Source: Utricularia gibba
Taxonomy: Eukaryota; Streptophyta; Magnoliopsida; Lamiales; Lentibulariaceae
Length of the DNA: 64,000 bases
Reading direction: 5' to 3'
Assembly (NCBI GenBank): GCA_002189035.1
Contig: CM007989.1
Location: forward strand, 3,162,001-3,226,000
Positions 25,385 to 35,725 of this stretch are shown here, in pieces. A program made the translations under genes and the position numbers. Within the stretch, counting starts at the first letter, position 1. Each line of letters begins with the position of its first letter. The notes under the pieces were generated by a model, which had not been told where the DNA came from, searched no databases, and was given only the letters and a program-made list of their open reading frames with translations.

Positions 25385-27024
25385 GAAGCAATGACTTGAC
25401 AAAAAGGGTAGTGGCAAAAGATCAAGGCATGCACCAAAGCTAAGTCCTAAGGTGAAACTTTTCCACAAATGGCTACCAGTCTAACTAATTAATGACCAAA
25501 AAAAATCTTTTTTTTCGTTTTCGATACATGCAGCGAAGCTAAACCCAGCAAAATGTTTCAAGGACTACATCCTGAACTAACAAAAATCAAAGAAACCACT
25601 TTTACCATTCTATACGCTGTCAAAGTTAATGACAAAGAGCGAATATTTTTACATAAACATGGAAGGCAAAAATGATACCTCCACACACATTGTGTACCAG
25701 AAATGAATTTAATCCAAAATAACAGCGGAACCTTTACCATTTTCTGAAAGCTCCACCGGCTCACATCTTGAATAAGAACTCAAGCAAGTTTACCATCAGC
25801 CAACTCTGCAAGTTCAAAACTCGGGATGATTAAAACAAAATCATCACAATCGTAAACACAAGAAAACCCATATTAAAGTAAATGTAAGTCCTTGCGGCAC
25901 AAAGAAACAATGCGCCACCCTCCGCCATCCAGAAACCCGAACGTACTTCCACATATAAACAAAACGACATGCATTTCCAGCAATCGGAAACAAATTCCGT
26001 ACATGCACGCAACAAAACAAAGATGCGAAATGCCAAAAACAATGAACGGAAACTTACCATGTCACACAAAAAAAAATGAAGCAGAAAATCAGTGAATCCG
26101 AATCGCCCTTGAAATAGAAGGATTAATGCTTTTGGCGTGAAAGCGGACGCGATGAGGGTGGATTCCGATACGGCGAAAAAAGAAGAGGACGAGAGGCTGA
26201 CGTTTTCCAAGCTGCAAAGAAGAGAGAAGCTGTCAGTCATTACAAGCACGCGGAAAATCAGAGGTTTTTGAACTGGAGACGATGGTGCGGCGCGGGTGCA
26301 GGGGTCCACGTGGCAAGACGGAGAAATGACGGTGAGAGATCTGTCCACGACAACGCGAACGTCGATTACTATAATTTCCTGTAAAAATAAATATGTTTTG
26401 AAATGATTGTGTACATTCATTTTCACTTTGGAATGGAAAATGAGCAAAATAAAATACGAATAATTATTAAAATAATTCATGCATAAATTATAAAGAATTA
26501 AATAATTTTCATTTTCATTCTCATTATGTAAAAATTAAAATGAAATTTTATGATAAAGTTTTCTAGATGATGAACATTAAAAAGTATTTGATAATATATT
26601 ATAAAAAGATTTATATTCAATAAACTTATATATAAATTATTGTTTAATTAACTTACATATGTTTACTAGTTAGCTATACTAATCATATATTTATTTTTTA
26701 AACATGTAAATGATATGTACAAATAGAATAAAAGATTAATTATACCTATACTAATCACATATTCATATTAATACTCTGCCATCAAATGACCTTTAAATAT
26801 TCTTTACGTATGTAAAATTGAGAAGCAATTTGTTCGCGATTCAAATGCAATTTTTCACACACTGGTAACCATGATTAAACATTGGGTTGAGTTTACCCCT
26901 TTCTTGGTTTGGTTTACCATAGAAAAGAGACAGTGGCATGAGAGGAAGTTTGCAGGCAGCATGATAACACGGAAGATTGCAGGCAGCATGATCACACGGA
27001 AGATTGCAGGCAGCATGATCAAGT
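25385..27024. other. 5' leader of the TDBD gene, then AT-rich intergenic DNA
   Basis: On the minus strand two leader exons are likely. One ends at about 26058 (GACATG/GTAAGTTTCC). A second, about 25738-25800, sits between TTGCAG and GTAAAGG. Positions 26380-26830 are AT-rich with no coding signal. Positions 26944-27023 carry a 27-bp tandem repeat. Confidence 0.5.
26944..27023 (-). repeat. 27-bp tandem repeat, three copies, in 3' UTR of a C2-domain gene
   Basis: The copies start at 26944, 26971 and 26998. Each contains TTGCAGGCAGCATGAT, and the last two are nearly identical. The array stops one base before the TAG of the C2 gene (27025..27027), so it forms the first 80 bases of that gene's 3' UTR. 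The unit length is a multiple of three, but the array is not in frame with the protein. Confidence 0.9.
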
Positions 27025-27717
27025 CTAGAAATCACCAGCCACAGGAGTGAACTTCAGTCCGACTCCGATTTCACCGCGATACTCGTCCTCCTTGATGATG
27101 TAGTACGCCCTCGGAGCAACGCTTCCTTCTTCCAGCAGTGCACGCAGGTGAATCCTGAAAAGCATTTTTCATGGTTAGGCATGTGTTACAGAGAAGGTGC
27201 ATAACCGGGAACAGGGAGTATTATCATCTCACTTAGCCTCTCCTATATAATCATCATCAGACATCTTATCCTTGTCCAAAACCTTCACCGACAGTTCCAA
27301 CACATCATCAGTTATCTCGAACACAAAAGTCTCGTTCCACTCTGGATCACTTCCCTCCCCTGCACCACCCAATCCACAAAAAATCCCAAAATCCAGTCTC
27401 TGATCAATAAGCAGGGGGAAGTTCGTTACCTGAAGCAATATTGCTTATATGTTCCTGAGTATTGTAGGCGATTTTTACGTAAGGATCCATTTTACCTGCC
27501 CCCAAAGACTAGAACATCACAGAAACAGAAAACCCACAAATGGTTTCGTACAGAAAGCTCAACATGAGTACGTATACTACGAATTTGGGTAGAAAGATCC
27601 AATTTTTCCCACCAGAACCAGCCTAAAGACAAAGGGGTGAATGATTTTACCGATGAAATCTTCATCCCTGAGGTTTTTAGCTCCAATTAGTTGAACATCA
27701 AGGGTTCCCCGAACCAT
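27025..27717 (-). CDS. single C2-domain protein, copy A (phloem 16 kDa / elicitor-responsive type)
   Basis: Minus-strand exons 27651..27717, 27430..27495, 27233..27359 and 27025..27154 (67, 66, 127, 130 bp) give 129 residues made almost wholly of one C2 domain. Calcium-loop acids are visible: the Asp in KMDPYV, SDPEWNE, and DKDKMSDDDYIG. The start MVRGTLDVQLIGAKNLRDEDF is the usual one for small plant C2 proteins. Members bind phospholipid in a calcium-dependent way; some move RNA in phloem or respond to elicitors. Copy B lies 690 bp upstream in the same orientation with identical exon lengths. A 27-bp tandem repeat begins right after the stop. Confidence 0.9.
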
Positions 27718-28406
27718 TTCTTCTGATTTTCAGTTGCAGTGGTGCGCCAGATTAGATTCTCCTCCTCAGCCAGTTACACAGTTGACCCAAATCGGTGATA
27801 GAAAGACTTGAAATATTCCTAATTTTGATTCTGATTCTCCAAAGCCATTTTGAGTATGCATTTATTACAGCATCATTTTGAATATTTAGATTTCAAAACT
27901 ATAAATAAATTTAATTCCTTATGCATTTTAAAATATGAAGACTTTTTTTTTATATAGATCGCATGTATGATTGTACTTTATATAATACTCAAATTTATAT
28001 ATATATATATTATTTGATTAATTGGTATATGTATATCAATCTCATATAATTATAACAATCACATATTTATTTTTTGATTATGTGGGTGATATACATAAAT
28101 GAAGTAAAGGGGCTAATTATATTTATACTACTTACATAATCATGTTTTTATTTTTAAATATCAAATATTATATATAATTGAATATATATATTATACTTAA
28201 ATATATTAATATGTTATTATCAAACCACCTCATTCTAATATGAAATATAGTGATTTAGACCTGAAGCAAAACCAAAAAGGTCCGAGGATTGCTCCATATG
28301 TTTGCATCTCTTGTAAGAACATAAAGCATATGTGGCTCCCTCATTGGGCAAAGGAAAAGTTGTACAGTTTTGTAATGAAGTTGGATGCGGAGGAGCGAGC
28401 AAGGGA
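27718..28406. other. AT-rich spacer between the two C2 genes
   Basis: Positions 27860-28230 are strongly AT-rich with a short (TA)n run near 27990. No coding signal. The region contains the copy A promoter and the copy B 3' end. Confidence 0.5.
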
Positions 28407-29065
28407 TCAGCACTCATCCAGCTCGGGTGTGAACTTCAGGCCAACTCCGATTTCGCCGCAGTATCTATCATCTTTGATGACGTAGTATGCCCTGGGAGCG
28501 ACGGTCCCCTGCATCAAGATCGCGTCCAGTTTAATCCTGAAACCCATTGTTCTTACAATCATCAGTAAAGGAGTGAGTTCCATTTAAATCTGTGGTGACT
28601 AACTCACTTGGCCTCTCCGACATAATCATCATCTGTAAAGGAATCCTTGTCCATAACCTTCAATGACAGTTCTTGCAGATCATCACTAACCCTGAACACG
28701 AATTTCTCCTCCCACTCCGGACTGCTTCCCTTCCCTGCGCAATCCGAATCGATGGGTAGTTAGTTTTTAGATTGTGAGATTCGATTGTCTTTGTGTAGGG
28801 ATGAAAAACGTAGTCTTTCTCTGTGTTTTGAACCTGAAGCAATACTGCTTGTATGTTTCTGAGTATCGTAGGTGATTACCACGTATGGATCAATTTTTCC
28901 TGTGAGCAAGATGACAGATCAGACACAGAAAGCTCACAAATGACTTCTGTAACAAGAAAATGGTGACTAATTAGAAGCAAAAAGGTGACTGGTGTTACCA
29001 ACAAAGTCGTGGCCCCTGAGGTTCCTGCCTCCGATCAGCTGAACTTCGAGGGCTCCTCGCACCAT
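28407..29065 (-). CDS. single C2-domain protein, copy B
   Basis: Minus-strand exons 28999..29065, 28834..28899, 28608..28734 and 28407..28536 have the same lengths as copy A (67, 66, 127, 130) and encode 129 residues. The start is MVRGALEVQLIGGRNLRGHDF, with calcium-loop residues in KIDPYV, SSPEWEE and DKDSFTDDDYVG. In the second loop the Asp of copy A (SDPEW) is Ser (SSPEW), which may change calcium affinity. The end is KFTPELDEC. Tandem duplication is clear from exon structure and sequence; the copies have diverged through much of the protein. Confidence 0.9.
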
Positions 29066-29938
29066 TTTTTTCAGATCTCATTTTTCAGAGCAACTCTTAA
29101 GCTAAAGAAGTCAGCTCTTCTAGAAGCCAACATTCAATAATAGAACTCGAGAATATTCTTCATTTGTATTCTGATACTTGGAATACAGTTATTTGAATAC
29201 GGTGTGCCTGCAAAGAATTTTCGCACCTCGTGATAAATGTGCCATGACACCAAAATCACGCATTCAAATCCTACTACTATTTTAGAGGTTAAGTCTGCCC
29301 GAACACAACTCCAGTGCTCATGCGTTGTTGCTACCCAAATATGCCTATTGGGAGTTGCCAAATCTCATGCATTGCTGCCCAATAAATGTCTGAATTCGTG
29401 CAACTCTGTCATGGAATTCAAAATCCAGCAACCCCATGTTATCTGCCTGCCATTTGATCATCTTCACCTTCTGTAATTTCACTTACAAGAATTACAGGCC
29501 CCTTCGATTTACAAGATGTGTTGATCTGGGCATTTTACATCAGGATCGAGCCCCTGAAAGACATCCTTTCTGAACCTAATCTTGGTCCTCAAGTGACAGA
29601 ATTGCTGTCTGAAGCAGAATTTGAAATGTCATAATTTGGAATTAAGTACAAATTAAACTTCATTGTTTGAATTAGGCGTTGATAAACCCCCCACGTATCA
29701 ACATTACTCATTCAACCCCCTGATTCAGCAGGAGTAATTGGAGATTAGAGAAATTTCTTTTTAAAAAGGTGCATAGAAAAGGAAAAGGCCTAATTCTATT
29801 AATCAGATTCGAAATTCGAGTAACCAACACCATTAATTCGAACTGAAATATTTTCCTTTCTGGTTTACTGTCATTTCCATGGAACCACTATTTAACCCCC
29901 TCTGATCTGAAACTAATACTCAGCATACAACACATCAA
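29066..29938. other. intergenic; SBT promoter at the right end
   Basis: No gene is recognised. A TATA-like CTATTTAA lies at about 29888, some 50 bp before the subtilase ATG, preceded by an AT-rich block. Confidence 0.5.
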
Positions 29939-32357
29939 ATGGCTCCCTCTTCTTCTGTTCTGTTGTTTTCAATCGTTGTGCTTCAGATCATGTTCGTTCT
30001 ATCTGCATCGGAGCTTGAAACTTACATTGTTCATGTTGAACCCGAGATGGCTGATTTCGACTTTTTAATGCCAGAGCTATTAGACGGGCAGCCGTCTCGG
30101 ATTGTTCACCGTTATCGGCATGTTTTTTCGGGTTTCGCGGCAAGGCTGACGGCGGAGGAGGTGAACGCCATGCATGGGAAAAAGGGTTTTATTTCTGCTC
30201 GGCGGGAGAATATTTACTCTCTTCATACAACTCATTCCCCCAGCTTTCTAGGGCTGAATCAGGGTTTAGGGTTTTGGGATGCGTCCCACTATGGGGATGG
30301 TGTTATTATTGGTCTTCTAGATACCGGAATCAATGGCGATCATCCCTCTTTTTCCGACGAAGGTGGTGATCACGTTTAGGGTATGAATCACGTAAGTTTT
30401 CGTCAATAACCCTGGTTTGCATTTTGTTTCTAGGTGTGTCTCCGCCACCGGCGAAGTGGAAGGGGTCCTGCGAGTTGGGTCCAGGTAAATGTAACAATAA
30501 GCTGATCGGAGCGCGGAGCTTCGTCAATGGAAGCTCCGGTGCGAGCGACGATGTCGGCCATGGAACACACACTGCTAGCACTGCAGCCGGTAACCGTGTT
30601 GCTGGAGCCAGCCTCTTTGGGATGGCTAACGGTACGGCAGTTGGCATGGCACCCCGTGCTCATATAGCAATGTATAAAGTTTGTGGCGCCGAGGCATGCG
30701 CTGAGAGTGACATTGCTGCCGGCATGGATGCCGGAATCGAAGACGGAGTCGATATCCTCTCAATCTCCATCGGCGGAATCGTGAACCCTTTTTACGGCGA
30801 TAGTATTGCCATCGGAGCCTATCGTGCCGTTGAGAAGGGCATCTTTGTCAGCTGCTCTGCCGGAAACTTCGGCCCGAATCCTTCGACAACCTCGAATGAG
30901 GCGCCGTGGATACTCACTGTCGGAGCTAGCACCGTCGATCGGAAGATAGCTGCCGTCACCGTGCTTGGAAATGGCGAAGAATTACAAGGTGAATCAGCCT
31001 ATCAGCCTAAGGACCTCTCATCTACCCTTGAATTACCCCTGGTAATATTTTCATTATTATTATATTATTATAATTACTGGAAAGAAGTAAAATTCGTCAA
31101 TTGGCATTAATATTTTCTATTTTTTTTACGATATTTATGCCTAAAATTAAGGCAAAAAGAAAATATTTTTTGGAATTCCCATTTTTAAAATAATAATTAT
31201 TTTTCACACAGGTAAATCCGTCACGCAACAGTTTCTCATACTGTTCATCGGATGAATTTCAAGGGACGCCATTCACGGGCCAAGCTGTATTATGTCATAT
31301 CGGCGGCGGAGTACGCCGGGTGGATAAAGGCTCCGCCGTCAAACTCGCAGGCGGCGCCGCCATGATTCTTGTGAACGAAGAAGAAAACGGATACACCACT
31401 TTCGCAGAAGCCCATGTGCTCCCCACATCGCATTTAGGTTACGCCGACGCCCTGAAGATCGACTCCTATATGAACTCTACGCTGAACGCTACCGCCAAAA
31501 TCGTGTTCAAGGGAACGCAAATCGGCGATAAACTTGCTCCGATCGTGGCGTATTTCTCTTCCCGAGGACCGAGTTATAACAGTCCCGGGATTCTGAAACC
31601 AGATATCATCGGTCCTGGAGTTAATATAATCGCAGCTTGGAATAACCAAATTGGGAACAGCTCTGTTTCAACCTCGAAATCTTTCTTCAATATTATTTCA
31701 GGGACTTCTATGTCCTGCCCGCATCTCGCCGGAATCGCCGCTTTGCTGAAAGCGGCACATCCGGATTGGTCGCCGGCGGCGGTTAAATCGGCGATCATGA
31801 CAACCGCTGATCAAGTTAACCTCGCCCAGAATCCAATTCAAGACGAGCGTCACCTCCCGGCGTCGTTCTACGCCGTCGGATCCGGCCATGTAAACCCCTC
31901 GAAGGCGAGCGACCCCGGCCTTATTTACGACAACCGTGACGGTGAGTACGTTCCTTATCTGTGTGGGCTCGAGTACACACCTGCCGAGATTCAGACCATC
32001 GTTCAGCAGAAGGTGAATTGCGATGTGAAGATCCCTGAAGCAGAACTGAATTACCCATCCTTTTCCGTGGTGGTGGAGAGTTCCCCGAAGACTTACTCTC
32101 GCACTGTGACGAATGTTGGAGAAGCGAGATCCGACTACAAGTCCGAGATCGTTGCTCCTGTCGGCGTCGCGGTGGCGGTGAATCCGACCACTTTGAGCTT
32201 CACGTCCATCGGACAGAAACTCACCTACAACGTCACCTTCACTCTCGCACAAGGACATCCTGCGCAGAAAGACGCACTGTCACAAGGCTACCTGAACTGG
32301 AACTCCGGCAAGTATTCCGTCAAAAGTCCGATTGCAGCTGTATTTGTGAGTGGATGA
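29939..32357 (+). CDS. subtilisin-like serine protease, SBT1 type
   Basis: Exons 29939..30362, 30434..31041 and 31212..32357 give 725 residues. A signal peptide (hydrophobic residues about 4-22, ending LSAS) is followed by an I9 inhibitor propeptide beginning ETYIVHVEP. The peptidase S8 domain starts near [10 protein letters not shown]. The catalytic triad is intact: Asp in IIGLLDTGI, His in [12 protein letters not shown], and Ser in [13 protein letters not shown], with the oxyanion Asn in [12 protein letters not shown] domain ([13 protein letters not shown]) is inserted before the Ser, and an Fn3-like C-terminal domain (SRTVTNVG) closes the protein. It is secreted to the cell wall, where SBTs process peptides and wall proteins. 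Many SBT1 genes lack introns; this one has two, both phase-consistent. Confidence 0.93.
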
Positions 32358-33364
32358 TGAATTTACCTTACCTGTTACCCTCATATTACATAAGATGAAT
32401 TAAATTATTAACGCATATACTTTCAATTTTCAAATAATAAAAAAAGGCGAAAATGTGAAGTAGGAGAGAAACCCCAGACCGGGGGTCCAGGTAGACCCCC
32501 CCTTTAGGACCCATCTGGGCCTAAATAGCTGGACTGGGCCAGCTCCAATGCTGACCATGCTTACAATAGAATCAATCCTAATCATTTCCTGTTTTAACGC
32601 CTAATACTATCAATATTGTCTTTAATACTAATTATAGTAAACTTAGCAAAAATAGTGTCGTCAATACAGCATACTTAATTAGTGTGTCTATTGGAATATA
32701 TAAAATATTAAAAAAATGATTTACCGTACAAAAAATAAATTAAGGAGGGGTTAGCTACGTACTAAACTGACACATTTGTAGAATAAAGGTACGACACGTA
32801 CGGCATTCATGTGAGCTTTTGTGAATTGAGAATGGTATATTTATGGGAAATCGGGAACCCTAATTTACGAGGAATATTGAAAATATGTAATTATTTTTTT
32901 ATATTTGTGGACAGTGACATTTTAATAAGGGTTTTTTTTAATATTATTAAATTTGGAAGAGGAGAAACATTAGGGCAATGGTGAAGGGATGTAGGAAGGG
33001 GATGAAATGGAAGCTTCTATTCAATGCATCAACGGCAAGGGCGCGTGCGTTTTTGTAAGAAAATAACATTAGTGTTCTGTTAGAAGAACCGGCGTCTTCA
33101 AAGGACAGGGGACACACACCATTTCTCCTTCGCACCGTTGCCTTCTCTTTTTTTTTCCTCCCCGGCTTCTTCTCTCTTCCTTCCACCACTAGAGTCCACC
33201 ACTGCATTCTTTTTCTCTCTGATGTGCTTTTGTTGGCGGGGTATCCTCTCCTACTGCGGTGGCGCCGCCGCTGAGTTGAAGATCCGGGGAAGTGACTTGA
33301 CGGGTTGTTGCTGAAACAGAGGAATTGTGGTTTTGGTTTCTGGGGTGTGAGTTTTTTAAGTGCA
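32358..33364. other. intergenic AT-rich DNA and 5' leader of the hAT-derived gene
   Basis: Positions 32380-32940 are AT-rich without coding signal, with a short GC patch of C and G runs at 32470-32520. Positions 33100-33364 are pyrimidine-rich and are the likely 5' UTR of the next gene. Confidence 0.5.
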
Positions 33365-35725
33365 ATGGCTACTACGCCGGCGGTGGGACCCGCCGCCGTG
33401 TCGTCGGAGGACATGGAGGTGAAGGCGGTGAGGAAGAGGTACGAGGGATTAGTGATGGTACGGAGCAAGGCAATTAAGGGGAAGGGAGCGTGGTATTGGG
33501 CCCACCTCGAGCCGATTCTGGTGAACAATTCCGATACCGGATTGCCGAAAGCGGTGAAGCTCCGGTGCTCTTTATGCGACGCCGTTTTCTCCGCTTCGAA
33601 TCCGTCGCGAACTGCTTCCGAGCATCTTAAACGTGGCACCTGCGCCAATTTCTCATCTGCCCCCAAGCCGATTTCCTCCGTTCCGCCGGCGGTGTCCGTC
33701 GGCGCTTGCTCTCCTAAAACACATAACCACCGGAAACGTGCATCGATTTCCGGCACCAGCCGCGGCGGCGAAACGACGAGTGTCGGTGGTGGTGGGGGAG
33801 AGAGCTCCAGTGGCATTGTGACCACTTTTTTAGCCCACCAACCTGCTCCACCGTTAGCCATCGTTGACCCGACCAGATTCGCCGTTGATTTAGCTTACCC
33901 ACCCCCTGTCTCCGTCGCCACTCACAGCGCCGTTTTAGCTTCTTCCAGCTCAAGTCCCGCCGGCGCCGGCGGCTTCTTCAGCCAACACCAACCTCAGCAT
34001 CTAGTTTTATCAGGAGGTAAAGATGATTTAGGTCCCTTAGCCAAGCTAGAAGACAGCGTGAAACGCTTAAAAAGCCCCAAAACTTCACCAGGACAAACAC
34101 TGGCCAAAGCCCAGATGGAATCTGCTCTTGATTTTCTCGCTGATTGGGTGTTCGAATGCTGCGGTTCCGTTTCATTCTCAAGCCTCGAGCATCCAAAGTT
34201 CAAAGCTTTTCTCAATCAAGTCGGTTTACCAGCGGTTTCAAGCCGAGAATTTGCAGGCTCGAGATTGGATGCCAAGTACAGTGAAGCTAAAGCTGAGTGT
34301 GAGGCCAAAATACGCGACGCAATGTTCTTTCAGATTTCATCCGACGGCTGGAAATCCAGTCATCCAACAGACGAGAATCTCGTTCATTTATCCCTTATTC
34401 TCCCCAACGGAGCCAGTGTTTTCAGAAGGGTTGTTTTTTGCGGCAGCTATGTTCCTTCCAGGTGCGCTGAAGAAATTCTGTGGGATACGATCACAGAGAT
34501 TTGTGGGAGCGCAGTTCATCAATGCGTTGGGATTGTTTCAGACAGGTTCAAAGGTAAAGCATTGAAAAACTTGGAGAATCAGCATAATTGGATGATCAAT
34601 CTGTGTTGTCAGTATCAAGGTTTCATTAGTCTGATCAAGGATTTTTCAAAGGAGCTGCCTTTATTCAAGAGCGTGACAGAGAACTGCTTGAAACTCGCTT
34701 GTTTTTTCAACACCAGGTCCCGCATTCGTCACACTTTTTGTAAATACCAGTTGCAGGAATACGGGCGTGCGAGTTTGTTAAGAGCGCCTTCCAAAGATTA
34801 CGCCATTGTTGAAGACATTCTAAGCTCGGCGAGAGCACTGCAGTTGGTTCTTCTAGATGAATCATTCAAGGCGACATTAATGGAGGAATCAACAGCCAGA
34901 GAGATTGAGGAGATGATGAGGAACCCTCATTTCTGGAATGAAATGGAAGCAGTTCATTCCCTCGTCAAGCTGATCAAAACAATGGCTCAAGAAATCGAAA
35001 CGGAGAAGCCCCGGATCGGGCAATGTCTTCCCATGTGGGAAGAACTCCGAGTAAAAGTCAGAGACTGGTGTTCCAAGTTCGATATCGTGGAAGCTCCCGT
35101 GGAGAAGGTGTTGGATAAGAGGTTTAAGAGAAACTATCATCCAGCTTGGGCCGCTGCCTTCATCCTGGATCCCCTGTATCTCATTCGTGACACGAGCGGT
35201 AAATATCTACCGCCATTCAAATGCTTGACGCCCGAGCAAGAGAAGGACGTGGACAAGCTGATCACCCGCCTGGTTTCCAGAGACGAAGCTCACATTGCTC
35301 TGATGGAGCTCATGAAATGGAGAACAGAGGGGCTCGATCCTGTCTACGCTCAAGCTGTACAGCTAAAACAGAGGGATCCCAACACAGGGAAAATGAAAAT
35401 CGCGAATCCGCAAAGCAGTAGACTCGTTTGGGAAACTTACATGACCGATTTCTCATCACTAGGAAAAGTAGCAGTTAGGCTTATTTTTCTTCAAGCTACA
35501 TCTTCCAGCTTTAAATGCAGTTCGTCTTTACTGAGATGGGTGAATAGCCACTCTAAGACTAGAATCGCGATGGAGAAAGCCCAGAAGCTGATCTTCATCT
35601 CTGCACATTCCAAATGGGAGAAAAGAGGAGACGATGAACAAGACAAGGAAGCTGAGATACTTGCATTGGCCAATGGTGAGGATGATGTTCTGAATGAGGT
35701 TTTTGTTGATACTTCCTCTGTGTAA
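33365..35725 (+). CDS. domesticated hAT-transposase-like protein (At1g12380/At1g62870-like)
   Basis: A single exon of 786 residues. A BED-like finger is visible early (RCSLCDAVF...SEHLKRGTC). It is followed by a low-complexity Ser/Gly/Pro linker of about 120 residues, then a ribonuclease-H-like hAT body (FFQISSDGWKS, GIVSDRFKGKALKNLE, ELPLFKSVTENCLKLACFFN) and a C-terminal region where the hAT dimerisation block would be. The full intact frame, the normal-looking leader, and the absence of obvious terminal inverted repeats or 8-bp duplication nearby point to a host gene rather than an active element. From memory it matches a conserved plant family without known function. An in-frame start at 33305 exists only as a non-ATG codon; ATG at 33365 is chosen. 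Confidence 0.85.
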   Translation: MATTPAVGPAAVSSEDMEVKAVRKRYEGLVMVRSKAIKGKGAWYWAHLEPILVNNSDTGLPKAVKLRCSLCDAVFSASNPSRTASEHLKRGTCANFSSAPKPISSVPPAVSVGACSPKTHNHRKRASISGTSRGGETTSVGGGGGESSSGIVTTFLAHQPAPPLAIVDPTRFAVDLAYPPPVSVATHSAVLASSSSSPAGAGGFFSQHQPQHLVLSGGKDDLGPLAKLEDSVKRLKSPKTSPGQTLAKAQMESALDFLADWVFECCGSVSFSSLEHPKFKAFLNQVGLPAVSSREFAGSRLDAKYSEAKAECEAKIRDAMFFQISSDGWKSSHPTDENLVHLSLILPNGASVFRRVVFCGSYVPSRCAEEILWDTITEICGSAVHQCVGIVSDRFKGKALKNLENQHNWMINLCCQYQGFISLIKDFSKELPLFKSVTENCLKLACFFNTRSRIRHTFCKYQLQEYGRASLLRAPSKDYAIVEDILSSARALQLVLLDESFKATLMEESTAREIEEMMRNPHFWNEMEAVHSLVKLIKTMAQEIETEKPRIGQCLPMWEELRVKVRDWCSKFDIVEAPVEKVLDKRFKRNYHPAWAAAFILDPLYLIRDTSGKYLPPFKCLTPEQEKDVDKLITRLVSRDEAHIALMELMKWRTEGLDPVYAQAVQLKQRDPNTGKMKIANPQSSRLVWETYMTDFSSLGKVAVRLIFLQATSSSFKCSSSLLRWVNSHSKTRIAMEKAQKLIFISAHSKWEKRGDDEQDKEAEILALANGEDDVLNEVFVDTSSV

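Noticed and set aside
26944-27023. Resemblance of CAGCATGATC in the 27-bp repeat to the 3' half of miR167
   Set aside because: Only about ten bases agree, the rest differs, and no hairpin precursor surrounds it.
33305-33364. Upstream extension of the hAT-derived protein
   Set aside because: It needs a non-ATG start; the ATG at 33365 fits the family start.
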